Positions 6,061 through 14,724 of a stretch of 32,105 nt of DNA are shown here, piece after piece (the stretch's first letter is position 1; each line of letters begins with the position of its first letter). The stretch is from Acidobacteriota bacterium (lineage in GTDB: Bacteria; Acidobacteriota; Vicinamibacteria; Vicinamibacterales; Fen-181): assembly GCA_003170135.1 (NCBI GenBank), contig PMZR01000021.1, positions 1 to 32,105 of the forward strand, read 5' to 3'. The translations under genes and the position numbers were made by a program. The notes under the pieces were generated by a model. The model was not told where the DNA came from. It did no database searches and was given only the letters and a program-made list of their open reading frames with translations.

Positions 6061-7476
6061 ATGAAGAAATTCCTGTATCTGGCGCTCGTCGTCGCGATGG
6101 TGGCCGGCGCGTTCGTCGCCGGCGTCTGGGTCACCTGGAAGGCGCCCGGCAACGGCCCGCAGGCGCAGGCCCGCAAGGTCCTCTACTGGGTCGACCCGAT
6201 GCACCCGTCGTACAAATCGGACAAGCCGGGGATCGCGCCCGACTGCGGCATGCCGCTCGAGCCGGTGTACGCCGATGATCCGTCCGGGGCACTCGGCCCG
6301 GGGGCGACACCGGCAGGCATCAAGGTCTCCGACGAGAAGCGACAGCTGATTGGCGTGCGGACCGGCACGGTGGACGCGCGGCCGATCGCGCGCACGATCC
6401 GGACCGTCGGGCGCGTCGCCGTGGACGAGAATCGCCTGTATCGCCTGTTCGCGCCGCTCGAAGGGATCGTCACGCGCATGTCCGACGAGTACGCCACCGG
6501 CGGCATCGTCGAGAAGAACGCGCTGCTGCTCTCGTTCCTGCCGCGCGACAACGACTACCTGAAAACCGAGCAGGCGTATCTCTACGCGCTCGACGTCGGG
6601 GCCGGCGCCGCGAAGACCGGGCTGTCCAGCGAGCAGGCCCAGTTGGGTTTGCAGAACGCCGTCGACGCGCTGGTCCGACTGGGCATGAGCGAGACCCAGA
6701 TCGCGGAGCTTGCGAAGGCGCGCAAACCGATGGCCGAGATCCAGGCCCGCGCGCCCGTCACCGGCTACATCCTCGCCCGCGACGTGTCGCCGCAACAGCG
6801 GTTCGACCGCGCGACCGAGCTGTACCGGATCGCGGACCTCGGCCGCGTCTGGATCCTGGTGGATGTCTTCGAGAACGACAGCCCGGATATCCGCCCCGGC
6901 ACACAGGTGCGCGTCTCGCGGCCGTCGGCGCCTTCGCGGGCGATCGAGGCCCGCGTCAGCCGCGCGCTGCCGCAATTCGACGCCGATTCCCGGACCATGA
7001 AGATCCGCGTCGAGGCCGAGAACGCCGACCATGCGCTCAGGCCCGGCATGTTCGTCGATGCCGAGATCCCGGTCGCGCTGCCCGCCGCGATCACGGTCCC
7101 GGTCGACGCCGTCGTGGACTCGGGCACGCGCAAGACCGTCTTCATCGATCGGGGCAACGGCTACTTCGAGCCGCGTCCGGTCGAAACCGGATGGCGCTTC
7201 GACGATCGGGTAGAAGTCGTCAAGGGCCTGAGCGTGAGCGACCGCATCGTGCTGTCGGGCACCTTCATGCTCGATTCCGAAAGCCGGATGAGGACCGCGG
7301 CGATGGGCATCGCCGCGCCGGTCCGTGACCCGGTCTGCGGGATGGAGATCGACCAGGAAAAGGCAAAGGCGGCGGGGCGGCTCGCGACCTACGGCGGCGA
7401 GACCTACTATTTCTGCTCGGACACCTGCCAGAAGAGCTTCGCGCGCGAGCCGCAGAAATACGTCACGTCGAAATGA
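6061..7476 (+). CDS. RND efflux periplasmic adaptor (CusB-like) with HMBD and YHS domains
   Basis: Membrane-fusion protein of heavy-metal efflux type, 471 residues from ATG 6061; a TTG one codon earlier is the alternative. One N-terminal membrane anchor (residues 3-27) is followed by a heavy-metal-binding domain, YWVDPMHP...PGIAPDCGMPLEPVY, about 42-71. Next come the barrel-sandwich and beta-barrel adaptor segments (RTVGRVAVDENRLYRLFAPLEG, TGYILARDVSPQQRF, RVWILVDVFE, LRPGMFVDAEIPV). The C-terminus carries a YHS domain, RDPVCGMEID...YYFCSDTCQKSF, about 422-461, with three cysteines that could bind metal. CusB homologues pass Cu(I)/Ag(I) to a CusA pump. No RND pump or outer-membrane channel gene is adjacent: the next gene is convergent and unrelated. 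It may therefore act with a pump encoded elsewhere. Having both metal-binding modules on one adaptor is notable. Confidence 0.88.
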   Translation: MKKFLYLALVVAMVAGAFVAGVWVTWKAPGNGPQAQARKVLYWVDPMHPSYKSDKPGIAPDCGMPLEPVYADDPSGALGPGATPAGIKVSDEKRQLIGVRTGTVDARPIARTIRTVGRVAVDENRLYRLFAPLEGIVTRMSDEYATGGIVEKNALLLSFLPRDNDYLKTEQAYLYALDVGAGAAKTGLSSEQAQLGLQNAVDALVRLGMSETQIAELAKARKPMAEIQARAPVTGYILARDVSPQQRFDRATELYRIADLGRVWILVDVFENDSPDIRPGTQVRVSRPSAPSRAIEARVSRALPQFDADSRTMKIRVEAENADHALRPGMFVDAEIPVALPAAITVPVDAVVDSGTRKTVFIDRGNGYFEPRPVETGWRFDDRVEVVKGLSVSDRIVLSGTFMLDSESRMRTAAMGIAAPVRDPVCGMEIDQEKAKAAGRLATYGGETYYFCSDTCQKSFAREPQKYVTSK

Positions 7477-7499
7477 TCCGAGAAGCGATCTGAGGGCGC

Positions 7500-9374
7500 T
7501 TACTTCCGCTCGGCGCGCAGCGTGTCGCCACCTGCGGCGGCAAGCGTGACGGCCACCGGCGTGAGGTCGGAGCCGAGGTCGAACCGCGCCCGGACGATTT
7601 TCCCGGGCAGGCGAAAGCCGACAAACTCGAGGACGCGCGCCGTGGAGGACCCGGACGTTGCCGGCGCGCCTGGCAATAGTCGCGCCTGCGGCAGCGCGTC
7701 GAGCGGGCGCATCATCATCATCTCGCCGGCCTCCCAGCCGAACTGCACGAACTCGCTGCCCCGCTCGCCGGCGATGCGCACGTAGACGATGCGCCCGGCC
7801 GGGCCTCGCCCGCTGCCCGCGATTTCAACGCCACGAAACTCGCCGATCCGTCCCCGCCGATCCTTCCACATCGCGCCCTGGTTCTGCGCGATGCGTTCAA
7901 CCGGCCGGTCGGTCCCCATCGCCTGGCGGACGGCATTGAAATCGCCGCGCGCCCCGGCCTCGATGATCGTCCGCGATCGCGCCTCGAGGTCCGAGAACCG
8001 CGCATCGCCGGGCGGATCAAGGAAATTGAGCAGGGCAAAGGCGCGGGGATCGGTGCTCGCGAGAAGCAGCGCCGTGCCGTCGACCGTCACGGTGATGCTC
8101 CCGGGCTGAAGCCCGGACGTCCCACCGCTGATGGCTGTAGTCCCACTGATCGCTGGTGCCGCCAGCTGGTATGTTCCTGCCAACCGCGCGAGTGTGGTTG
8201 CGGCCGGCTCCGGCGACAGTGGCGCGACTGCCGGAGGCATGGCAAACGGCTGCCCGAAGATGACCGCCTCGAGCGTTGGCGTCACATCGATGGCCGGCAT
8301 TTCTCCGTTCGACATCGCGATGACGACGGTCTTCTCGTCGATGTAGCGGCGAAAGTCGGCGGCGAACACGCCGTTGCCGCCGTTGTGCGCAACGAGCGTC
8401 GTCTTCCGGGGAGTCGCGAAGACGGCCCACCCATAGGCGTAGAACGACTGCGCCAGCGGCCCTTCGGCGACGTATGGTTTCGTGTACTTCTCGCGCGCGG
8501 CCGCCGACAGGACCGTGTCGCCCTGAAGCGCCAGGTGCCATCTGTACAGATCGCCCACAGTGGAATGCAGTCCGCCATTCGCCTTCAGGTACCAGCCTGG
8601 GCCGTCCTCGCGCCAGCCCTTCTCCGGCATCGTCCCCCAGTCGCCGTCCTCGGTGTAGCCGTGCGCGACTCGGTCCGGGCTCCAGCGCGGAAGGACGTAT
8701 CCCGTGTCATTCATGCCCGCGGGTGTGAAGATGTTTTCGCGCAGGTACTGTTCGTAGGACTGGCCCGACACACGCTCCACGATGGCGCCAAGCAGGCTGT
8801 AACCCTCGTTCGAGTACACGTGGCGGGACCCGGGCGCCGACAGGAGCGGCGTCGTCAGCACGAGCTTTACGAGGTCGTCGCGGCCGATCGGATCGGAATC
8901 TCGGCCACCGTAGTCGGCGCGCAGGCCGCCGGTGTGCGTGAGCAACTCGTGGATGGTGATGGTGGTTTTGTCAGGCGGCACCTCGGGCAGGTATTTCGCG
9001 ATCGGATCCTCGACGTGCAGCCGCCCCTGCATCTCGAGCTTCAGGATCGCGGCCGCCGTGAACATCTTCGTGATCGAGCCGATCGTCGAGACCGTGCCCG
9101 GCGTGTACGGGACGCCTCGCGCGCGATTGGCCAGGCCGTAGCCTTGCTCGAGCACCACCTTGCCGTCCTGCGCCACGAGCACCGCCCCCGAAAAGCCGAA
9201 CGCCGCCAGGCGCGAGAGGTACTGGGCGGCGCGCGCCCCGGCCGACGCCCCGGCTTGCGGCGTCGGCACCGAAGCCTGCGCGAACAGCAGGGGGCTTCCT
9301 GGCGCCGGCGGATGCGCAACCGCGAGGCCGGCGGTGAGGGCAGCGATGACGATAGCGGTGCGATATACGCTCAT
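7500..9374 (-). CDS. Secreted serine hydrolase, beta-lactamase (class C/esterase) fold
   Basis: A 624-residue serine hydrolase of the beta-lactamase/penicillin-binding family. Signal peptide MSVYRTAIVIAALTAGLAVA suggests export. The active-site triad motifs are SxxK at S100-I-T-K103, YSN at 187-189, and HNG at 330-332 in place of the KTG box, as in class C esterase-type members. The catalytic domain ends near residue 375. A C-terminal domain of about 250 residues follows, of the accessory type seen in esterase-like members. Its ATG overlaps the stop of the GH51 gene (ATGA at 9371-9374), so it is probably translationally coupled to it. The substrate is not evident; deacylation of a plant or cell-wall ester would fit its partner, but that is inference. 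A palindrome is translated inside it at 8101-8116 (SGLQPG). Confidence 0.87.
   Translation of the reverse strand: MSVYRTAIVIAALTAGLAVAHPPAPGSPLLFAQASVPTPQAGASAGARAAQYLSRLAAFGFSGAVLVAQDGKVVLEQGYGLANRARGVPYTPGTVSTIGSITKMFTAAAILKLEMQGRLHVEDPIAKYLPEVPPDKTTITIHELLTHTGGLRADYGGRDSDPIGRDDLVKLVLTTPLLSAPGSRHVYSNEGYSLLGAIVERVSGQSYEQYLRENIFTPAGMNDTGYVLPRWSPDRVAHGYTEDGDWGTMPEKGWREDGPGWYLKANGGLHSTVGDLYRWHLALQGDTVLSAAAREKYTKPYVAEGPLAQSFYAYGWAVFATPRKTTLVAHNGGNGVFAADFRRYIDEKTVVIAMSNGEMPAIDVTPTLEAVIFGQPFAMPPAVAPLSPEPAATTLARLAGTYQLAAPAISGTTAISGGTSGLQPGSITVTVDGTALLLASTDPRAFALLNFLDPPGDARFSDLEARSRTIIEAGARGDFNAVRQAMGTDRPVERIAQNQGAMWKDRRGRIGEFRGVEIAGSGRGPAGRIVYVRIAGERGSEFVQFGWEAGEMMMMRPLDALPQARLLPGAPATSGSSTARVLEFVGFRLPGKIVRARFDLGSDLTPVAVTLAAAGGDTLRAERK
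8101..8116. repeat. Perfect palindrome CCGGGCT-GA-AGCCCGG within the hydrolase gene
   Basis: Seven-base arms around GA, closely related to the TCCGGCT-GA-AGCCGGA element at 4797-4812. It is read as GLQPG in a linker (TSGLQPGSIT) of the hydrolase C-terminal domain. The shared arm pattern in two unrelated genes suggests a dispersed REP-like element. Confidence 0.6.
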
Positions 9375-11860
9375 GGGTTGTTTAGACGCTGTCCCCGCAC
9401 TGATGGACTGAAGCCGCCTACCGCCTTCCGCCTTCCGCCTTCCGCCTTGAGCGTCAGTTCCACCAGCGAGATGCTCATCGCCGGCACGATCCACGCCTTC
9501 GAGAGCGGCGCAGCCACGGTCTCCTGAACCGTGACAGATGGCGGCTTGCCGGGCTCGTTGAAGGCCTTCGGGTCGGTGCCCGCGATGCGCCACAGGTGGC
9601 CGGTGGCCGGCACGCGCGGCCCGGCGAAGTCCAGCGCCAGCGTCTGCGCGTCGGCGGTCGGGTTCACGATCGACAGGACCAGCGCCGTGCCGTCCTCCGT
9701 CCACGCGGCCGCCACATCGAGCGGCTCGGGCGCGCCGCGCACCTCGACGGGGATCGCCCCGAAGTGCTGGCGATAGAGCTTCAGGACGACGCCCGTCGCG
9801 TCGAGCGCCGCGGCGGTCTTCGTCGTCTTGATCGCGCCGATGACGTTCACCGTCTGCGCGTAGTTGGCCATGAAGATGATGTCGCTCTGGCGCGCGTACT
9901 CGTTGAAGCCGGCCGCGATGCCCAGCGCATCCTTCAGAAAATAGCGCGTGCCCAGCTCGCCGTACAGGTGCGGTCCGTACCAATAGTTCCACTCGTCCAT
10001 GGCGATGCGCAGGTCCTGGCCCGCGAGCGCGGGGATCGTCTGCCGGTACGTGCGGACCGCGTCGGCGATGCGGCGGATCTGCGCAGGGACCTGGGCGACG
10101 TGGCCCATCAGACCGGGCGCTTCGCCGCAGTAGAAGTGCTCGCTCACGAGATCCATCTGCCTGGCGGCGCCGGCCAGCATCGTCTCGTCCCACTTTCCCA
10201 CCTCGCCGACGCCGACGAGCCGGATGGACGCGTCTCTGGCCTTCATCGCCTTCGCCATCTCGAGGTGCTTGCCGACGTAGTCGGCCGCCGGCATGTGACC
10301 GAGCTGCCAGTTGCCGTACATCTCGTTGCCGATCGACCACCACTTGCAGCCGAATGGCTGCTCGTGGCCGTTGGCCGCCCGCAGCCGGCCCATCGGCGTA
10401 GACGCCGCGCCGTTCACGTAGTCCACTTCGTCGGCCGCCGTCGCGGCGTCGCCGAACCCGGCGTTCACCGCGATGTAGGGCTCGGCACCGAGAAGCTCGC
10501 AAAGCGCCATGAACTCGTGGATGCCGACGTCGTTGTGCTCGACGCCCTGCCACGCCGGGTTCTTGCGCGGCGGCCGACGGTCACGGTCGCCGATGCCATC
10601 CGTCCACTTGTAGCCGCTGACGAAGTTCCCTCCCGGCCAGCGGTACACGGGCGCGTTCAGTTCGCGCAGCAGCTGCAGCGTGTCGGCGCGGAAGCCCTGC
10701 ACGTTGTCGCCGGGCATCAGCGAGACGGTGCCGACGCGAAACGCGCCGCGACCGGCGCTGAGAATTTCCAGCCGGCCCCGCTCGGTGTCGGCCTTCGACG
10801 TGAACGACAGCCCGTAAGTGCGGTAGCCGTGTTCAATCGTCTTGACCGCCAGCGTCTCGCGATCGCCGGGCCCGTCGCCCCACACGAGGGAGACGAGAAT
10901 CGGCGCCGCATCCGGGCTTCCCGCCAGGACGATGCGGCCGGTGTAAGTCTTGCCAGCGACGAGGCCAAGCCCCTCCTGCGCGATGCCGCCGGCCTTGCCT
11001 TCGCCGCGCAGCCGAATCTCCGGCGCCTGCGTGCCGACGAACGCCTCGATCGGGTTCATCAGCACGGCCGCGGCATCGCCGGCCGGCTTCCAGGGCGATT
11101 CCTTCGCGCCGACGGCGTAGTAGAACTTCCGGTCGTCGAGCATTTCGGCCCAGATGCCGCCGTAGATGCAGCGTCCCAGGTGCTCGATGAACTGCCCGTA
11201 GATGTACTTCGACAACGGCGCGCGCCGGCGGGCCGCATCGACGGTGGCCTGCGGCTTCAGCTCGCGCGTCGCCAACAGTTCGAGCTTCACGTCGTCGAAC
11301 CACGCGGTCCCAGTTGAGCGTCCCCATCCGCCCAGCAGGCAGTTCACCTGCACCGCGTCGTTGCCGTTGCTGTCGAAGGTGAGTTCAACCGGCGTCCAGT
11401 CGTTCGTGCCCCTCACCGCGTTGGTCTTCTGCGGTGGCTGCATGTTGTGGATGTCGAGCAGCGCTCCGGTCCCGGTGCCCGCCTGCACGTTGTCGGTCTT
11501 GATCCACGCGCTCAGCCGGTACTTCGAGTACGGCCTGACGGCGACCACCGTCGTCCAGGCGAAGTCCACCGGTTCGCGGGCCGTGATGCGCGCGCTGTGC
11601 AGCCCGGTGTGCGCAACGCCGTCGAGGGTGGCCTCGGCCGCCGGTCCCGAGAACCGCGCGGTCTTCCAGCCGGCCGGCGCCGTGCCATCGACGGTTTCAA
11701 ACGACGGGTTCTGAATCGGCGCCACGCCGAGAGGCAGGGACGCGCGCTGCGGCGCGGGCTTCTGCAAAGCGGCACCAGGACCGCCGCCGGCGAGGACGAC
11801 CCCTGACATGACCGCGACGATGATGGCCGGCAACCAGGCGAGCGGGCGTGTGGTTCTCAT
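9371..11860 (-). CDS. GH51-type alpha-L-arabinofuranosidase with N-terminal carbohydrate-binding module
   Basis: Secreted glycoside hydrolase of 829 residues, expected to release arabinose from arabinan or arabinoxylan. Signal peptide at 1-25. A CBM4/9-like jelly-roll follows, about 45-195 (NPSFETVDGTAPAGW, GTAWFDDVKLELL). The catalytic part starts at KYIYGQFIEHLGRCIYGGIW (about 218-237), typical of family 51. The acid/base is E513 in WWSIGNEMYGNW and the nucleophile E623 in IAMDEWNYWYG. A beta-sandwich domain closes the protein. A weak GAGG motif precedes the ATG at 11860. The last 25 residues (KAEGGRRKAVGGFSPSVRG...) are encoded by a heptamer array and following bases, so the original C-terminus was probably replaced. 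Its stop overlaps the start of the downstream serine hydrolase by four bases. Confidence 0.92.
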   Translation of the reverse strand: MRTTRPLAWLPAIIVAVMSGVVLAGGGPGAALQKPAPQRASLPLGVAPIQNPSFETVDGTAPAGWKTARFSGPAAEATLDGVAHTGLHSARITAREPVDFAWTTVVAVRPYSKYRLSAWIKTDNVQAGTGTGALLDIHNMQPPQKTNAVRGTNDWTPVELTFDSNGNDAVQVNCLLGGWGRSTGTAWFDDVKLELLATRELKPQATVDAARRRAPLSKYIYGQFIEHLGRCIYGGIWAEMLDDRKFYYAVGAKESPWKPAGDAAAVLMNPIEAFVGTQAPEIRLRGEGKAGGIAQEGLGLVAGKTYTGRIVLAGSPDAAPILVSLVWGDGPGDRETLAVKTIEHGYRTYGLSFTSKADTERGRLEILSAGRGAFRVGTVSLMPGDNVQGFRADTLQLLRELNAPVYRWPGGNFVSGYKWTDGIGDRDRRPPRKNPAWQGVEHNDVGIHEFMALCELLGAEPYIAVNAGFGDAATAADEVDYVNGAASTPMGRLRAANGHEQPFGCKWWSIGNEMYGNWQLGHMPAADYVGKHLEMAKAMKARDASIRLVGVGEVGKWDETMLAGAARQMDLVSEHFYCGEAPGLMGHVAQVPAQIRRIADAVRTYRQTIPALAGQDLRIAMDEWNYWYGPHLYGELGTRYFLKDALGIAAGFNEYARQSDIIFMANYAQTVNVIGAIKTTKTAAALDATGVVLKLYRQHFGAIPVEVRGAPEPLDVAAAWTEDGTALVLSIVNPTADAQTLALDFAGPRVPATGHLWRIAGTDPKAFNEPGKPPSVTVQETVAAPLSKAWIVPAMSISLVELTLKAEGGRRKAVGGFSPSVRGQRLNNP
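9415..9449. repeat. CGCCTTC heptamer array at the 3' end of the GH51 gene
   Basis: Five 7-bp units (CGCCTAC, CGCCTTC three times, CGCCTTG). Read on the minus strand they encode the AEGGRRKAVGG tail. The array lies just before the stop/start overlap with the hydrolase gene. Confidence 0.85.
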
Positions 11861-11968
11861 GTGCCCTCACAAGACAGGTGTGCGGGCACACAGTAGCATG
11901 TTGTGCGGCCGGCGGGGCATGAGGCAGGCGCCGCGCCGGGCGCAGGCACGCAACCCCGCACCGACGCC

Positions 11969-13360
11969 CTACTCGTGGCGCACGGCGGCCAGCGGATCGA
12001 CCCGCGAGCCCCGGCGCGCGGGCACGTAACTCGCCACCAGCGCAACCCCGATCAACAACGCCGCGACCTCTGCGAGCGTCACCGGGTCATTGGGATGCGC
12101 GTCCGGCATCAGCGCCGTTTCCAAGATCACCAGGACGCGCGGGTGCGCCGCCCGCGCACGCCTCACGTGGCCGACCGGCCGGATTCGCGCAGGCCTTCCT
12201 GCAGATCGGGCGGCGCGGCACCCACGGCGTGCAGGGTGCCGAACACCATCGCCGTCGCGAGCGACACGACGAGCGTGAAACCCAGCACCCAGGCATCGGT
12301 GCGAGTCGTTTCGATCCGGGGGATCGGGAAGTTGCTCGCGAGCACTGCGGCCAGGAACGACGCCGTCCAGCTTGCGAGACACAGGCCCAGCGCCCCGCCG
12401 GCCAGGCCGAGCACCGCGCTTTCGGTCAGCAGTTGCTGGATCAGCCGCGCGCGCCCGGCGCCGAGCGCCGCGCGTACCGCCAGTTCCCGCTGGCGCGCCG
12501 CGCTGCGGGCCAGCATCAGGTTGGCCACGTTGGTGCACGCGATGAGCAGCACCAGCGTCACGACGCCGAGCAAGATCAACAGGCCGGCCTTGACCTTGCC
12601 GACCATGCCGTCCACCAGCGGTACCACGTTCGCGCCGGTGTCGCGGTTGGATTTGGGATACTGGGCCGCGATCCGCCGCGCGATCACGCTCATCTCCGAC
12701 TGCGCCGCGCCAATCGAGGCGCCCGATCGCAGCCGCCCGAGGACCCGCAGGAAGCCGTGCCCCCTGTTCGGGTCCCGCGCCAGCGGCGTGTAGATCTGCT
12801 CCGGCTGCCCAAGGGAGCACGTCAAGCCAGGCGGCATCACGCCGACCACGGTGTACGGTTGCTCGTTGACGCGCAGCGTCTGGCCGACGATGTCGTCCCG
12901 GCCCGCGAAGTAGCGTTTCCAGGCGCCGTGGCTGAGCACGACGATGTGGGCCCCCGGAGACCTGCTCGTCGAGTCGGAACGTGCGGCCGATGATCGGCGA
13001 CACGCCGAGCGTCGCGAAGAAGCCCGCCGTGGCCTGGATTGCCGGCACCAGTTCCGCCTGGCCGCCGCCCACCAGCGTGGCGCCGCGCGTGGTGAAGGCT
13101 GCCGTCCCGTCGAAGCTCGTGCTGCTCGCCTTCCAGTCTTCGAAATCCGGATACGAGGCGACGTCGTCGGCAACCCCGCTGTGCAGGTCCGTCGCGAAGA
13201 TCAACACCAGCCGGCCGGCTTGCGGAAACGGCAACGGCCGGAGCAGCACGGCATTGACGACGCTGAAGATCGCCGCGTTGGCGCCGATGCCCAGGCCGAG
13301 CGTCAGCACGGCGACCGCGGTGAAGCCGGGGGCCTTGCGGAACATGCGCACGGCGCCCAT
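11969..13360 (-). pseudogene. Decayed ADOP-family (MacB/FtsX-like) ABC permease
   Basis: N-terminal part [36 protein letters not shown] is the hallmark of the orphan permeases of about 800 residues common in Acidobacteria. The frame breaks at the C run 12951-12955 (complement GGGGG): removing one base restores [17 protein letters not shown]. The other frame continues through the periplasmic domain and membrane segments ([27 protein letters not shown]) to [13 protein letters not shown] and a stop at 12163. A second shift there returns to the first frame (VLVILETAL). It then jumps directly to the family's C-terminal end ([25 protein letters not shown]), so about 300 residues, most of the second permease half, are missing. 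Two frameshifts plus the internal deletion mean it is non-functional; the first shift alone could be a base-calling error. Confidence 0.85.
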
Positions 13361-13430
13361 GGGAAGGCAATAGCGGGCCGCGTGCTAAGATGGTGCGTCT
13401 CTACAGTGTGCGACCGCCAACCCGGGCAGG

Positions 13431-14705
13431 TTGATCCCCTTGGCCGAACCGCTCAACACCACCGGCGCCGACAGTTCGGCCGGCGTCCTCCCCCACCAGG
13501 CGATCCGACGTCTCGCCGCCGCCTTCGGGTACCGCGATTTCCGGGTGCTCTGGGTTGGCGCCTGCACGTCGAGCATCGGCACCTGGATGCAGAGCGTCGC
13601 CGAGAACTGGCTGGTCCTCAGCCTCACCGGGTCGGCATTCTTCCTGGGCCTCGACGCCTTCCTGTCGCAGCTGCCGATCATGCTGTTCACGCTGATTGGC
13701 GGCGTCGTCGCCGACCGCCGCGACCGGCGGCACCTGCTGCTCGGATCCCAGTACGTGCAGATGGCGACGGCGTTCACGCTGGCGGCGCTCGTCTATTTCC
13801 AGGTCGTGCACATCTGGCAGATCCTGACCCTGTCGTTCTTCACCGGCTGCGCCCAGGCCTTCGGCGGCCCCGCCTACCAGTCGCTCGTCCCGTCACTGGT
13901 GGACAAGAAGGACCTGCCGAACGCGATCGCGCTCAATTCGATCCAGTTCAACCTGGCGCGCGTCATCGGCCCCCTGCTGGCGGGCGTCGCGCTCGCGACG
14001 CTCGGCATGGTCTCCTGCTTCACGCTGAACGGCCTGTCGTTTCTCGCGGTCATCGTGGCCCTGTTCTCGCTGCGCATCAGGCACACGCCGGTCATCACGA
14101 CCGAGCGGGTGATGACGCAGCTGCACGGCGGGTTGTCCTACGTGCGGCACCACCACGCGCTGTTCGCGCTGACGGCCCTCGCCTTCGCCACGACCTTCCT
14201 CGGCACCCCGCTGCTGACGCTGCTGCCGGTGTTCACGCAGAAGGTGTTTCACCAGGGCGTCGGCGAGTACAGCCGGATGATGGCGTTCTCGGGGGCAGGC
14301 GCCGTCGCGGGCGCGCTGGTCGTCGCCTGGCTGGGACGGTTCCGGCAGATGGGCGCCATGGCGCTCCTGGTGCAGGTGGTCTTCGGCCTGCTCATCATCG
14401 CGTTTGCGCTCTCGCGCTCGCTGTGGCTGAGCGACCTGCTCCTCTTCGCCAGCGGCGCGTGCCTGATGACGGTCTTCTCCACCATCACGTCGCTCGTGCA
14501 GCTGGTGGCGCCCAACGAGATGCGCGGCCGCGTGATGAGCATCTTCATGGTCGCCTTCCGGGGCGGCATGCCGCTTGGGAGCCTCACCGCCGGGTACTTC
14601 GCCAACGTCTGGTCCGCTCCGACCACCCTCGTCGTCAACGGCTCCCTGCTCGCGCTCGTCGCGGTGTACTTCCTGGCGAGGTACCGGGGACTGGGGGACG
14701 AATAG
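13431..14705 (+). CDS. MFS transporter, DHA3/EntS-like exporter
   Basis: A 424-residue major facilitator protein with about 12 hydrophobic segments, of the MFS_3 (enterobactin-exporter-like) type. GYRDFRVLWVGACTSSIGTWMQSVAENWLV is characteristic of the first helix, and GGVVADRRDRRHLLL is the loop 2-3 motif. FGGPAYQSLVPSLVDKKDLPNAIALNS and NEMRGRVMSIFMVAFRGGMPLGSL are also family signatures. Substrates of such exporters are siderophores, drugs or macrolides; nothing here decides which. The start is taken at TTG 13431, preceded by GGGCAGG; another TTG lies at 13440. The last codons and the stop are part of a GGGGACT-type repeat. The next gene begins 19 bp downstream on the same strand, but is functionally unrelated. 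Confidence 0.88.
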   Translation: MIPLAEPLNTTGADSSAGVLPHQAIRRLAAAFGYRDFRVLWVGACTSSIGTWMQSVAENWLVLSLTGSAFFLGLDAFLSQLPIMLFTLIGGVVADRRDRRHLLLGSQYVQMATAFTLAALVYFQVVHIWQILTLSFFTGCAQAFGGPAYQSLVPSLVDKKDLPNAIALNSIQFNLARVIGPLLAGVALATLGMVSCFTLNGLSFLAVIVALFSLRIRHTPVITTERVMTQLHGGLSYVRHHHALFALTALAFATTFLGTPLLTLLPVFTQKVFHQGVGEYSRMMAFSGAGAVAGALVVAWLGRFRQMGAMALLVQVVFGLLIIAFALSRSLWLSDLLLFASGACLMTVFSTITSLVQLVAPNEMRGRVMSIFMVAFRGGMPLGSLTAGYFANVWSAPTTLVVNGSLLALVAVYFLARYRGLGDE

Positions 14706-14719
14706 GGACTTGGGGACGC
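14686..14719. repeat. GGGGACT-type array across the MFS stop codon
   Basis: Degenerate units of 7 to 8 bp (GGGGACT, GGGGGAC, GGGACTT, GGGGACG). The array covers the MFS stop codon (14703-14705) and ends six bases before the next ATG. Confidence 0.6.
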
Positions 14720-14724
14720 AACCT

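Noticed and set aside
9596..11317. Plus-strand open frame of 573 codons opposite the GH51 gene
   Set aside because: Arg/Ala/Val-rich antisense shadow with no motifs; the minus strand encodes an intact glycosidase with both catalytic glutamates.
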